This document shows, in pieces, positions 7,272 through 16,153 of a stretch of DNA of 64,000 nt (within the stretch, counting starts at the first letter, position 1; each line of letters begins with the position of its first letter). Both the position numbers and the translations under genes were made by a program. The notes below the pieces were generated by a model. That model did no database searches and was not told the origin of the DNA. It saw nothing but the letters and a program-made list of their open reading frames with translations. The DNA comes from Pelagibaculum spongiae (GTDB lineage: Bacteria > Pseudomonadota > Gammaproteobacteria > Enterobacterales > Pelagibaculaceae). The stretch lies in NCBI RefSeq assembly GCF_003097315.1, contig NZ_QDDL01000016.1:18203-82202 (forward strand), in the 5' to 3' direction.

Positions 7272-8612
7272 TTTTTGCAGGAGCGGCACTTGAAAAAGTT
7301 GTCATTTTCACATCATGCCAGCACCTAGAGCCATTCTTTACGATCCGAAGGAAAATCCATTTCTCCACGTAATTTCGCGTTGTGTTAGGCGAGGGTGGCT
7401 GTGTGGGGAAGACCCAACTCTGCTCAAAAAACACCGTAAAAATTATGATCACCGTCGCCAATGGATTGTCGATAGAATTGATCGACTGAGCCAAGCGTTT
7501 GCGGTTGATATTGCTGCTTACGCTGTGATGTCGAATCACTATCATCTAGTGGTTTATATCGATGTCGAGCGTGCCAAAAGCTGGAATATCAAGCAGGTGT
7601 TGTTGCAATACTGCAAAGTGTTTTCGCCTCATCCGTGGGTTAAAGATTATCTCGATCCACACAAGCACCGTTTACTTACCCAGATGCAGGTTCGATGGGT
7701 CGAAGAAACTGCCAGCACGATTTACCGAGAGCGGCTTTATTCTATAAGCTGGTTTATGCGCTCAATTAACGAGCCATTGGCACGACTCGCCAATGCAGAA
7801 GATCAATGTAAAGGTCGTTTTTGGGAGGGGCGTTTTAAGGCGCAAGCATTGCTGGATGAACAAGCCCTGCTAACCTGCATGGCTTATGTCGACCTGAATC
7901 CGTTGCGTGCTGGTATTGCACAAACGCCAGAAAGTTCGAATTACACTTCGGTTCAAGCTCGAATTGAAACTGAATTACCCGCCAGTAATCATCGTAGAAA
8001 TAAAAGCCGAAAAACAAATGGTCAGCGTCGCTACGATTACAATTTCGCCCGATTAAAACCTTTTGTTGATAGTGAAACCAAGTCCAGTATTAACATCAAA
8101 GATAAACCTCATCCGCTGCCATTTAAATTAAAAGATTATCTGGAACTGGTTGATGCTAGTGCTCGCATGGCGCGAGCTAATAAAAAGTATCATATGGACG
8201 ATAGTTTGCCGCCAATTTTTGAGCGATTAAAAATTGATGCTGATGCACGCTGGTGGGCTTCTGCCATGAGCGGTCGCAGCACTGCAATGGCCAGTGCGCG
8301 ACAGTTTGCCCATGCGATGGGGAGTGCGCTGAACCTCAAACAGTTCAAAGAGCGAGTCAAGCAACAAACTGAGGCTTGTCGACAGCAGACACATGCGCAA
8401 GGAAAACAACCGCCTTCTTGATTTAGCTGTTAAAAAATTAAATACATTTTTAATAACCGGAGCTAATCCGGTATTCGTCGTGGTATCGATTCAGTATCAT
8501 CGCATCCGAAGCGAAGAAGTGACTGCCGCAACCATTTTAAATACCAGTAATTTTCAGTTATCTCGGTTATCAGAATTTTTGATTGAGATATAGTTAAAAA
8601 CTTGGGTGGCGT
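7183..8612 (+). mobile_element. RAYT element 1 with 12-bp terminal inverted repeats
   Basis: Left end ACGCCACCCAAG and right end CTTGGGTGGCGT are perfect inverted repeats flanking a leader of about 130 bp, one RAYT gene and a 3' tail of about 180 bp. A second element (33581-35009) has the same plan with AGCGCCACCCA/TGGGTGGCGCT ends. Insertion truncated the orphan gene at 6786-7271. Confidence 0.75.
7315..8421 (+). CDS. REP-associated tyrosine transposase (RAYT, IS200-like Y1 family)
   Basis: 368 aa HUH-type single-strand endonuclease. The metal-binding HUH pair is in SNHYHLVV (H75, H77); the catalytic tyrosine is Y191 in CMAYVDLNPLRAG. GRFWEGRFKAQALLDEQAL just before it is a RAYT hallmark. 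The C-terminal region (about 210-368) is longer than in classical IS200 TnpA. Start MPAPRAILYDPKE is conserved in the second copy at 33721 (same protein family, clearly diverged) and in the relic at 10301. Such enzymes cleave and mobilise short palindromic repeats in trans. Confidence 0.92.
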   Translation: MPAPRAILYDPKENPFLHVISRCVRRGWLCGEDPTLLKKHRKNYDHRRQWIVDRIDRLSQAFAVDIAAYAVMSNHYHLVVYIDVERAKSWNIKQVLLQYCKVFSPHPWVKDYLDPHKHRLLTQMQVRWVEETASTIYRERLYSISWFMRSINEPLARLANAEDQCKGRFWEGRFKAQALLDEQALLTCMAYVDLNPLRAGIAQTPESSNYTSVQARIETELPASNHRRNKSRKTNGQRRYDYNFARLKPFVDSETKSSINIKDKPHPLPFKLKDYLELVDASARMARANKKYHMDDSLPPIFERLKIDADARWWASAMSGRSTAMASARQFAHAMGSALNLKQFKERVKQQTEACRQQTHAQGKQPPS

Positions 8613-8895
8613 CATTCTTTTCATTCTTTTGCGTCATTCTTTATAGCTGTTAAAAAATTAAACACATTTTTAATAACCGGAGCTAATCCGGTATTCGTCG
8701 TGGTATCGATTCAGTATCATCGCATCCGAAGCGAAGAAGTGACTGCCGCAACCATTTTAAATACTAATAATTTTCAGTTATCTCGGTTATCAGAATTTTT
8801 GATTGAGATATAGTTAAAAACTTGGGTGGCGTCATTCTTTGTTATCAGAATTTTTGATTGAGATATAGTTAAAAACTTGGGTGGCGTCATTCTTT
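8424..8895 (+). repeat. Tandem copies of the RAYT element 1 right end
   Basis: Copy 1 at 8424-8620, copy 2 at 8644-8840 (period 220 bp, a few substitutions), and a third copy of only the last 54 bp at 8842-8895. Each ends in AAAACTTGGGTGGCGTCATT. Spacers contain extra CATTCTTT repeats. Thus three right ends follow one left end and one gene. Confidence 0.92.
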
Positions 8896-8991
8896 CACTT
8901 CATTCTTTCAGGATGCCGAAGGCTTATCAAACCTATATGCAGCAAAATATTCGATGCCTTGTAAGGAGGGATGTTTATTATTTGCCGCAGC

Positions 8992-9052
8992 CATAATTTC
9001 GCGTTGTGTTGGGCGAGAGTGACACTCTTTATAGATTTAAAATTGGGTAGCG
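8992..9052 (+). mobile_element. Minute internally deleted RAYT relic
   Basis: Begins with the coding stretch ATTTCGCGTTGTGTTGGGCG found near codon 18 of the RAYT gene and ends with AAAATTGGGTAGCGTCATA, a mutated right end. Everything between is lost. It lies directly downstream of the right-end array. Confidence 0.6.
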
Positions 9053-9060
9053 TCATAGAA

Positions 9061-9095
9061 AATAACCAAAGAGGTTACGAGCCTCTTTGGTTATT
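9061..9095 (-). terminator. Terminator of the DUF417 gene
   Basis: Stem AATAACCAAAGAGG with its complement, 6-bp loop, followed on the minus strand by ATTTTC. It sits 12 bp beyond the stop codon of the membrane-protein gene. Confidence 0.8.
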
Positions 9096-9106
9096 AAGGA
9101 TGTTTT

Positions 9107-10015
9107 CTAGTACTCACGCCATAAAATAATTGCAGCAGCGAGTAGCAGTTGATCTTTAAGTACAAAAACACCTGTACGGTTTAATAGTGGAAAGAAAGAG
9201 TCGGGATTCCAACCAGGAGTAGAAAACATAAAGGTTAATGTGCCAAAAGCAGTCAGAGCAATACCGATAACACCGAGAGTGCCTAGCAGGCGATTAAATG
9301 GCAGGCACAATAGCAATGCAAGAAAGGCCCACTCAACAATACCAATAAAGTTAGAAGCACCTTGTACACTCCAAATGGCATAGGTCCAATTGAAAAAGAT
9401 ATTTGGTTCCATCAAGCGGACAATACCCTTGGCTTCAAATTCGTAGAATTTCATCCAGCCAATCCAACCCATAACCAGAACAATTCCTGCAAAGCAGCAG
9501 AAAATTGCTAGCTTTCGAACCAACAAAGCATTGCTGCAGTTTTCTTTTTCCTGCAGATATTGCGATAAGATATAAGCTGGAACTGCAAACATCGACAGAT
9601 ATTTTAATAGATTTTGTCCAGAACCTATTATTGGAAACCCACCCAAGGCATCAACCCAAACTGGGTTGGTAAATAAGTAGAGAAAATTGAGCGCAAAAAT
9701 CGCCATCGCCATCAAACAACCAATAATACCAAGTTTCCGATTGTTTAAACCTAGCAAAATCAGTAAGCCAGCAGGTACTTCAAATAGCGCCATTAAAACA
9801 CCAATAGTTGGTGTTCCTATGGTTGTTAATAAACCATCGAAAAGTGGGCTATTGCCCAGCCAGAACTCTATTTGTTGATGTTCTGGTGGTGATAGCTTTA
9901 ATAAACCGACCCAGATTAGATAGAGTGCAGTTACCGCACTCAGATAAATCATTAGCTTGCTATCGGAAGGGCGAAAATTTATAGCTCGCTCTATTGTAGA
10001 CACTTCATTGTTCAT
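9107..10015 (-). CDS. Duplicated DUF417/RclC-like inner-membrane protein
   Basis: 302 aa with about eight membrane helices. The second half (about 175-300) carries the DUF417 (YkgB/RclC) pattern: WIGWMKFYEFEAKGI, NFIGIVEWAFLALLL, TFMFSTPGW, then LLNRTGVFVLKDQLLL. The first half repeats the same plan (YLIWVGLLKLSPPEHQQI, SPLFDGLL, GVLMALFEVPAGLLILLGL, LFTNPVW, GSGQNLLKYL), so the gene looks like a tandem internal duplication; usual family members are half this size. E. coli RclC is linked to reactive chlorine stress; role here is unknown. Monocistronic. Confidence 0.75.
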   Translation of the reverse strand: MNNEVSTIERAINFRPSDSKLMIYLSAVTALYLIWVGLLKLSPPEHQQIEFWLGNSPLFDGLLTTIGTPTIGVLMALFEVPAGLLILLGLNNRKLGIIGCLMAMAIFALNFLYLFTNPVWVDALGGFPIIGSGQNLLKYLSMFAVPAYILSQYLQEKENCSNALLVRKLAIFCCFAGIVLVMGWIGWMKFYEFEAKGIVRLMEPNIFFNWTYAIWSVQGASNFIGIVEWAFLALLLCLPFNRLLGTLGVIGIALTAFGTLTFMFSTPGWNPDSFFPLLNRTGVFVLKDQLLLAAAIILWREY

Positions 10016-10300
10016 AATTTGCTCTCATGAAAATAATAATAACGTTAGCAGCAGCAAAAGACAGTGGATTCTATTTTTAATATCAGAATTCTCTAATCAA
10101 GAAAATACTGATGTTGATTTTTCAATCATGACGCTTTGATGATGTTTTTTTAAATAAGTTTCGATGAGTCAATGAATGTATGATTTAAATCAAAGCATTA
10201 GTGTTAGAATCATAAAAATAGTGTAATTACAATTGAAGAAAGACATAAATATTTTGATTGCTGTCATAAATAAAATCACTTGACATTGAAATAAAACAAT

Positions 10301-10679
10301 AACGCCACTCAAGATGCTATTTATATCTGCCAAAAAACATTTGATTTTTCATTCGATTGCTATTGATTTAATCTGTGAAAGCCGTTGATTGTTGCAAGGG
10401 CAGCGCTTGAAAAAATTGTCATTTTCATATCATGCCAGCACCTAGAGCTATTCTTTACGATCAAAAAGAAAATCCTTCACTTCCTTTTTAAAGTACGCAT
10501 GTTATTTTTCGTTGTGTTAGGCGAGGATGGCACTCTTCAATAGATAAGCTCAAGGCTACGGGAAGATTAAACACTACTCAAAAATCACCGTAAAAATTAT
10601 GACCATCGCCGCCAGTATTTTTCCGTTATATCGATCATCAGGGTTTTTGATTGAGATAGTTAAAAACTTGGGTGGCGTG
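10301..10679 (+). mobile_element. Internally deleted RAYT relic (MITE-like)
   Basis: Keeps the left end AACGCCACTCAAG, the leader and the first codons (MPAPRAILYDQKE), fragments near codons 20-50 with several stops and indels, then the terminal GGGTTTTTGATTGAGATAG and TTGGGTGGCGT. About 1.05 kb of the interior is missing. It cannot encode a transposase but retains both ends, so it could be mobilised in trans. Confidence 0.85.
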
Positions 10680-10680
10680 A

Positions 10681-10809
10681 TGCAATTCGATTTATAGTTT
10701 CGAGCATTCTTTGGTTTTTACTTATGCGGCTGATGCATTGTTCATTATATTCTCAACCCTACTATCAGGCTTATTGAGCTATTGGGTGTGTGAGTTAAGA
10801 AAAATATAA
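10681..10809 (+). pseudogene. 3' fragment of a small membrane-protein gene
   Basis: An open frame of 42 codons begins right at the RAYT relic's right edge and ends in a hydrophobic segment (DALFIIFSTLLSGLLSYWV) and CELRKI before TAA at 10809. No start or 5' part exists, so the relic or a linked deletion removed the front. An attC-like hairpin overlaps the stop codon. Confidence 0.45.
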
Positions 10810-10860
10810 CAAGTAAGGACAGGTATCGGCTGCGCGACAGCTGTCCTAAGGGTCGTAGAA
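10805..10860 (+). repeat. attC/REP-like hairpin site D
   Basis: TATAACAAGTAAGGACAGG overlaps the stop codon of the fragment above and matches the start of site B. A strong hairpin AGGACAGGTATCG / CGACAGCTGTCCT with loop GCTGCG follows (10816-10847). The right-hand GTTRRRY box is not clear, so a REP-type palindrome is equally possible. Confidence 0.4.
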
Positions 10861-11258
10861 TATAATAAATACTCTGTTTCTCCAGGCACTGAACCTTATG
10901 TTGCGCGTAGCTTTGATAAGCCTTCGGCGCAATCAGATACTTTTGGGATGTATCGCCAGATATCTAATTTCGCTACGTGACTCACGCGGAAGTGGGGAAT
11001 GCCGAAAAATGTATGGAACATTTTCGGCCTCATCAAACCTACAATATTCGGGACAATTTTAAATTTGTGAACCCCTTATTTGTTGGAATATTTCAGTGCA
11101 ACTAGTTGACTGGTTAATTTATAGCCTAGTTTATTAATAAATCATTGATTCGTTTGTATCAGGCAACCTTCCCTTGGTCTAACTAATCCTATATTTCCCA
11201 CATAACTATCAAATTTCTAATATTATTAATAATTCTATGATTACTTTGGTGCAACAGA
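10861..11258. other. Gene-free stretch with a short palindrome
   Basis: No gene seen. A hairpin at 11002-11027 (CCGAAAAATG / CATTTTCGG) is followed by CTCATCAAACCTACAAT; the phrase GCCGAAGGC-TATCAAACCTA also occurs near 8914-8935, so this is a second family of small dispersed repeats. AT-rich promoter-like DNA precedes the gene at 11259. Confidence 0.5.
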
Positions 11259-12020
11259 ATGAAGCTATTCGGTGGGCTGCTTGGATTACTTTTAGCTGCT
11301 TTTATTTACGCTACTCCTGTCTTTGCGCAAGACCCATATTGGAATAGCAAGATTTCAAACAATGATTTAGTAATTAATAATAGCGGGCAATTAAACTATG
11401 TTTCTTGGTTGATTCGGCGCTTCGGATCTACTGATGTTGGAGATATTGGTCCTTGGAGAAGTAGTAAGTTAATGGAAATTGAATCAAGGGTTTCTCCAGC
11501 CGTATTGATTAATGATGCTGAACTGTTAAATGGTGAAGGTTTCGATGGCCGCTCATTTCTTTTATATTCTAATGACCAAGAAATAGAAATGGAAATGGAA
11601 ATGTCTTTTGCTGAGAGTGAAAATGATGGTGTGGCTCTTATTGATATTGCCCGAAGCACGACAGATGTATTGCTAATGGGTGCAACTAAAACAATTAGTG
11701 CTGAATTACAAAATTATAAGCAGATACCATACGCTAGTCTTTATTTTGTTCGCAATGATTATATAAATGAGAGAGAGGCTGACAAGGGTGAAGATAATGT
11801 CATTCGATTTGGTAAAGGCCAAGAGTTGAACAACACTTTGCAAGAAGTAGCAGGTGCTACCGCTATTCTATGGGATAAGTATGAATATGCAGTACCACAA
11901 GACATTCATAATGCGTTAGTCAGTGGGCGGTTTGAAAAAACCAGAAAAATTAACTTACGAAAGTCATTGTTTATATTGAAGCAACAATACCCAGTCGACC
12001 CTAGGTTAAAGCAAAAATAA
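11259..12020 (+). CDS. Secreted protein of unknown function
   Basis: 253 aa. Residues 1-23 (MKLFGGLLGLLLAAFIYATPVFA) are quoted here only by their ends: a Met-Lys start, a hydrophobic core and a VFA-Q signal-peptidase I site. The mature part is acidic in the middle (EIEMEMEMSFAE, about 108-119) and basic at the C-terminus. No domain recognised. It is probably periplasmic. The next gene (syd) starts 61 bp downstream on the same strand but looks independent. Confidence 0.7.
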   Translation: MKLFGGLLGLLLAAFIYATPVFAQDPYWNSKISNNDLVINNSGQLNYVSWLIRRFGSTDVGDIGPWRSSKLMEIESRVSPAVLINDAELLNGEGFDGRSFLLYSNDQEIEMEMEMSFAESENDGVALIDIARSTTDVLLMGATKTISAELQNYKQIPYASLYFVRNDYINEREADKGEDNVIRFGKGQELNNTLQEVAGATAILWDKYEYAVPQDIHNALVSGRFEKTRKINLRKSLFILKQQYPVDPRLKQK

Positions 12021-12081
12021 TGTAAATTGGTTGCGCCAAACTGTTAAATCTGCGCTAATTTGTCGCAGATTTTTTTTGTTT

Positions 12082-12684
12082 ATGAGTAGCCCAATGCCTT
12101 CTGAATCGACAGTTATCGACCAACTGGATCGTTTGTTTTCTGATCTTTTACAACAGGCAGATCAGCAGCACAGTAGAAAGCCGCTATGTGATTTTGATGA
12201 GGAATGGCCGTCAGATTGTCACCTTGAAGGGACTCAGGAAGATAGCGAGCAAGGTCTACAGATTCAATGGCAACCGGTTAAACAACAGCCAATCAAGCAG
12301 CTATCTGGTTTAGTTAAATCTTTGGAGCTATCGGTTCATCAAGATTTTCAAGACTATATAGGCGCTTACCATTCAGAATGCTTACCCGCTATTTGGTCAT
12401 CGGAACATGAAGCGCCAGGCAGTTTGACGCTGATTTTTTGTAATAGCGATCAAGACCTAGATTTGATGCAGCAAAATCTATTAGGTCACTCGTTGGCTAA
12501 GCAGAAGAACAAGCAAGAGCAAAACTGGTTCTTTGCCACCACTGATAATGACATGGTGATTTGTTTGAATCAGGAAACCGGTGAAGTTGAACTAGAAAAA
12601 CCAGGTTATAAGCCAGAGCGAGTTTTGGCAGCTAGCTTATCTACATTTCTGGCCGATTGTCAGGTAGATCAAACACGTATCTAA
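12082..12684 (+). CDS. syd: SecY-interacting protein Syd
   Basis: 200 aa from the ATG at 12082. The C-terminal half has family signatures (PAIWSSEHEAPGSLTLIFCNSDQDLDLMQQNLLGH in parts: LPAIWSSEHEAPGS, LIFCNSDQDLDLMQQNL) and the ending VLAASLSTFLADC. Syd is a peripheral inner-membrane protein that binds SecY and checks translocon quality. The acidic insert around WPSDCHLEG is also typical. An upstream in-frame start at 12031 would add 17 residues through a T-rich stretch and is unlikely. Confidence 0.85.
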   Translation: MSSPMPSESTVIDQLDRLFSDLLQQADQQHSRKPLCDFDEEWPSDCHLEGTQEDSEQGLQIQWQPVKQQPIKQLSGLVKSLELSVHQDFQDYIGAYHSECLPAIWSSEHEAPGSLTLIFCNSDQDLDLMQQNLLGHSLAKQKNKQEQNWFFATTDNDMVICLNQETGEVELEKPGYKPERVLAASLSTFLADCQVDQTRI

Positions 12685-12777
12685 CTAGATCAAAAATTTT
12701 GACATAATATGTCTTGATTTTATGCTTGGTGGCTTTATATTACTCCCCATAACCAATCAGTAAGTTTGGAGTTTGTA

Positions 12778-13650
12778 ATGCTGCGAGTTGTTTTATTTTT
12801 GGCTACTAACCTAGCTGTGTTGCTAGTTGCCAGTGTGATTATGAGTCTGCTGGGGTTGAGCACTAACAGCATGTCTGGACTGCTAGTGTTTTGTGCATTA
12901 TTTGGTTTTGGCGGTGCATTGTTATCACTGTTTATTTCCAAGTGGATGGCCAAGCGTTCGGTGGGGGCGATTGTTATTGAGCGGCCGGAAAATGCTGAGC
13001 AGCAATGGCTAGTAGAGACAGTTAAAGATTTGTCACAAAAAGCAGGCATTGGCATGCCAGAAGTTGCGATGTTCCATTCGCCACAGTCTAATGCTTTTGC
13101 CACCGGCTGGAATAAAAATAAGGCTTTGGTTGCAGTGAGTGATAGCTTGCTGCAGCGAATGAGCCGTGAAGAAGTTAAAGCTGTTCTTGGCCATGAAATT
13201 GGACATATTGCCAATGGCGACATGGTGACATTGACCCTGATTCAAGGCGTGGTGAATACCTTTGTGATGTTCTTTGCCCGAATTATTGGTCAAACAGTCG
13301 ATAGCTTTTTGTCGAGCGATGAAGAAGGCGAAAGCAGCGGTTATGGTATTGCTTACTTTGTTACGACTATCATTGCAGAGATTTGTTTAGGCATTCTGGC
13401 ATCGATATTGGTTGCCTGGTTCTCTCGCCGCCGTGAATTTCGTGCCGATGAAGCAGGTGCCAGTTTGGTGAGCAATACAGCAATGATTGGCGCACTACAG
13501 GCCTTGCAGCGAGAACAAGAGATGCCAGAGCAAATGCCACAATCTTTGATGGCGTTTGGTATTAATAAAGGCAAACGCAAGGGTTTGGCCGAAATGTTCT
13601 CCAGCCACCCGCCGTTGGATGTTCGTATTAATGCGTTGCGAAATCAATAA
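12778..13650 (+). CDS. htpX: Membrane zinc metalloprotease HtpX
   Basis: 290 aa M48 protease. Two N-terminal membrane helices (about 5-25, 33-55) are followed by the zinc site HEIGH (H139, E140, H143), two more helices (about 150-215) and the third ligand region EFRADEAGA. It degrades misfolded membrane proteins at the inner membrane, with FtsH. The start is the ATG at 12778, 6 bp after GGAG. It is single-gene with its own terminator. Confidence 0.95.
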   Translation: MLRVVLFLATNLAVLLVASVIMSLLGLSTNSMSGLLVFCALFGFGGALLSLFISKWMAKRSVGAIVIERPENAEQQWLVETVKDLSQKAGIGMPEVAMFHSPQSNAFATGWNKNKALVAVSDSLLQRMSREEVKAVLGHEIGHIANGDMVTLTLIQGVVNTFVMFFARIIGQTVDSFLSSDEEGESSGYGIAYFVTTIIAEICLGILASILVAWFSRRREFRADEAGASLVSNTAMIGALQALQREQEMPEQMPQSLMAFGINKGKRKGLAEMFSSHPPLDVRINALRNQ

Positions 13651-13708
13651 TTGCACTACTTGCTAAAGTTGTAGCTTTTTGAATCAAAAAAGAAACTAGA
13701 CCAGATCG

Positions 13709-13740
13709 AAAGCGGAGATGACAACTCCGCTTTTTTTTTT
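13709..13740 (+). terminator. Terminator after htpX
   Basis: AAGCGGAG / CTCCGCTT stem with a 7-bp loop and ten T. Confidence 0.9.
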
Positions 13741-13841
13741 GTGTTCTATCGCTATAATGCGCCCTTCTTTTCCGGCCAGCCGAAATTTTTCTATGCTGGC
13801 ACAGTTCTGACAGGGTAGTTAGATACTGTTTTGGGGGATTT

Positions 13842-14525
13842 ATGACTCGAGCTTTACTGGTTGACCTAGAAGGTACGATTTGTCCGGTCGACTTTGTGTA
13901 CAAGACTCTTAAGGATTATTCGATCCAGCAGATGTCAGCTTATCTGACAGATCGTGCTGCGAAGAATGCTCTTCCGCACGCTTTGAAAGCTTTAGCAGAT
14001 GCTGCTGACATCGAGCCAGGTAATTTAGCTGCATTGGCAGATCAACTGGTACATTGGATTCAACAGGATGAAAAATCAGCACAGCTTAAAATGTTGCAGT
14101 GCCAAGTTTGGGCTGAAGGCTTTATCAAAGGCGACTTAAGCTTTCCGGTATTTGAAGATTCTGCCAGCCATTTGCGCCAGTGGAAGCTGGTGGGTGTGCG
14201 CAGCTATTTATTATCAACTGCACCGGTAATGGCACAAAAGCTAATGCTGGAACACAGTCGTTATGGTGATCTGCAAGACGTAGTGTCAGGCCATTTTGAT
14301 ACGCACATTGGTTGTAAAGTTGAAACTAATACTTACCAACAAGTTGCTAATAAACTAAAGCTCAAGCCGTCAGAAATTTTGTTTATTTCAGACAGTGCTG
14401 AAGAGTTAGATGCAGCAGCAGAAACCGGCATGCAAACCTGTCATTTGGTACGAGATGGTCAGGAAGCCGATTCAGGGCATAAAATCGTTAACGATTTTTA
14501 CGAAATAACCCCGGAATATCTCTAA
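13842..14525 (+). CDS. mtnC: Enolase-phosphatase E1 (methionine salvage)
   Basis: 227 aa HAD-superfamily enzyme that converts 2,3-diketo-5-methylthiopentyl-1-phosphate through enolisation and dephosphorylation to the acireductone. HAD motif I is unusual but family-typical, LVDLEGTICPVDFV (nucleophile Asp8, Glu10). Motif II is LLSTAPV and motif III/IV LFISDSAEELDAA. Ribosome binding site GGGGGA precedes ATG by 3-4 bp. Other methionine-salvage genes are not in the window. Confidence 0.92.
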   Translation: MTRALLVDLEGTICPVDFVYKTLKDYSIQQMSAYLTDRAAKNALPHALKALADAADIEPGNLAALADQLVHWIQQDEKSAQLKMLQCQVWAEGFIKGDLSFPVFEDSASHLRQWKLVGVRSYLLSTAPVMAQKLMLEHSRYGDLQDVVSGHFDTHIGCKVETNTYQQVANKLKLKPSEILFISDSAEELDAAAETGMQTCHLVRDGQEADSGHKIVNDFYEITPEYL

Positions 14526-14637
14526 TTTTAATGATGTTAGCTACTGGACAATTTCAAATCAGTAGGTAGCCAAACCCTTTCCTCTGGTCACCGAATGCTT
14601 GCAGTGGCCGACAGATTCTTTAAAGTATTATTTATCT

Positions 14638-14680
14638 ACCAGCGGTTAGCTTTATAGCTAATCCGCTGGTTTTGTGTGTC
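14638..14680 (+). terminator. Terminator-like hairpin after mtnC
   Basis: ACCAGCGGTTAGC pairs with GCTAATCCGCTGGT around TTTATA, followed by TTTGTGTG. The T run is short, so termination is likely but not strong. Confidence 0.7.
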
Positions 14681-14754
14681 TGGTAATCTTGGTTAACGAT
14701 TTTAGTTAAACAAGAGCAGCCAGCAGAGAAACGAGCAAGAGAAATTAGACCAGT

Positions 14755-15411
14755 ATGAAAAAAGCAGTTGTTATTTATTCAGGCGGCATGGATTCATTTA
14801 CCTTGCTGCATCGAGTGATCAAACAGGGCTATCAGCCGTTTGCGTTGTCATTCAACTATGGCCAACGTCATAGCAAAGAACTCGTGGTTGCCGCTGAAGT
14901 ATGCCAAGCACTTGGCGTTGAGCATAAGGTGGTGGATATCACTGCAATCAATCAGTTGTTGCAGGGTTCTTCGTTGACTTCGAGCGATATCGATGTTGCT
15001 GAAGGTCACTATGAAGAAGACAATATGAAGTCGACCGTGGTGCCTAACCGCAATATGATTTTATTATCGCTAGCGACCGGATATGCAATTTCCCTTAAAG
15101 CCGATGAAGTGTTTTATGGTGCCCATGGGGGTGACCATGCAATTTATCCAGATTGTCGCCCTGAATTTGTAAAAGCAGTCAGTGATGTGACAAGAATTTG
15201 TGATTATCACCCGGTAGAAATCCGAGCACCTTATCTAGATGTCAGCAAGGGACAAATTCTAGCTGAAGGTTTAGAGATGGGGTTGGATTATGGCCAAAGC
15301 TGGACTTGCTACAATGGCCGCGAAAAGGCTTGTGGCAAATGCGGCTCTTGCGTTGAACGTTTAGAAGCGTTTTCTCAGAACCAGAAAATCGACCCATTAA
15401 CTTACGAATAA
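14755..15411 (+). CDS. queC: 7-cyano-7-deazaguanine (preQ0) synthase
   Basis: 218 aa. ATP-pyrophosphatase P-loop SGGMDS (residues 9-14) and the zinc site CGKCGSC near the C-terminus, with an upstream Cys in WTCYNG. It turns 7-carboxy-7-deazaguanine and ammonia into preQ0 with ATP. First gene of a compact queC-queE-queD operon (gaps of 16 and 51 bp). No preQ1 riboswitch was seen upstream. Confidence 0.97.
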   Translation: MKKAVVIYSGGMDSFTLLHRVIKQGYQPFALSFNYGQRHSKELVVAAEVCQALGVEHKVVDITAINQLLQGSSLTSSDIDVAEGHYEEDNMKSTVVPNRNMILLSLATGYAISLKADEVFYGAHGGDHAIYPDCRPEFVKAVSDVTRICDYHPVEIRAPYLDVSKGQILAEGLEMGLDYGQSWTCYNGREKACGKCGSCVERLEAFSQNQKIDPLTYE

Positions 15412-15427
15412 TTTCGGAAGTATTGCC

Positions 15428-16102
15428 ATGAGCTACAGCGTTAAAGAAGTTTTTTATACCTTGCAGGGTGAAGGCGCCATGACCGGCCGAGCTTCGGTGT
15501 TTTGTCGTTTTTCTGGCTGTAATTTATGGTCTGGGTTAGAAAAACATCGAGCAGAGTCACCTTGTCATTTTTGCGATACTGATTTTCGGGGAACTGACGG
15601 CCCCGGTGGTGGAAAATTTACAGCGGCAAAAACGCTAGCCAATCACATTGCAAGTTTCTGGCCGGAAAATGCCGCTAATACCGGTAATTCGCAAAAGCCT
15701 TATGTGGTGATCACTGGTGGTGAACCATTGCTGCAGCTAGACCAAGCTTTGGTTGATGCATTGCATCAAGTCGGTTTTGAAATTGGCATTGAAACCAACG
15801 GCACCCAGCCGGCACCTTCGGGCATTGACTGGTTGTGTTTAAGCCCTAAAACCAAAGACATAGTGCTGGAATATTGCGATGAACTGAAACTGGTTTATCC
15901 GTTGCAGAATATCAAACCAGAAGATTTTGCTAACTTCCCTGCCAAAATTTATTACTTAACTCCTATGGCCGATCCAAAAGCGGCTGACAATAATTCAACG
16001 CTTTATCAGGATCAAATCACCCGTCAAACTATCGATTATTGCCATAGTCACCCGCAATGGCGATTAAATTTACAATCGCATAAGCTGGTCAATATCCCTT
16101 AA
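15428..16102 (+). CDS. queE: 7-carboxy-7-deazaguanine synthase (radical SAM)
   Basis: 224 aa. The start KEVFYTLQGEGAMTGRASVF is the family signature. The [4Fe-4S] cluster ligands follow the QueE spacing: C in FSGCNLW, then about 15 residues later CHFCDTDF. SAM-binding GGEPLL is at about 98-103. It rearranges carboxytetrahydropterin to 7-carboxy-7-deazaguanine, using the QueD product and feeding QueC, both encoded beside it. Confidence 0.97.
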   Translation: MSYSVKEVFYTLQGEGAMTGRASVFCRFSGCNLWSGLEKHRAESPCHFCDTDFRGTDGPGGGKFTAAKTLANHIASFWPENAANTGNSQKPYVVITGGEPLLQLDQALVDALHQVGFEIGIETNGTQPAPSGIDWLCLSPKTKDIVLEYCDELKLVYPLQNIKPEDFANFPAKIYYLTPMADPKAADNNSTLYQDQITRQTIDYCHSHPQWRLNLQSHKLVNIP

Positions 16103-16153
16103 CTTATTATTGCGCTTCTGACTGTTTTTCGGAAAAGCGACAGGTCAAATTGA

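Noticed and set aside
8393..8593. 66-aa ORF after the RAYT gene
   Set aside because: Lies in the element's 3' tail; the second tandem copy does not preserve it as a gene with signals.
14526..14754. preQ1 riboswitch before queC
   Set aside because: Only the mtnC terminator hairpin is visible; no pseudoknot-type preQ1 consensus.
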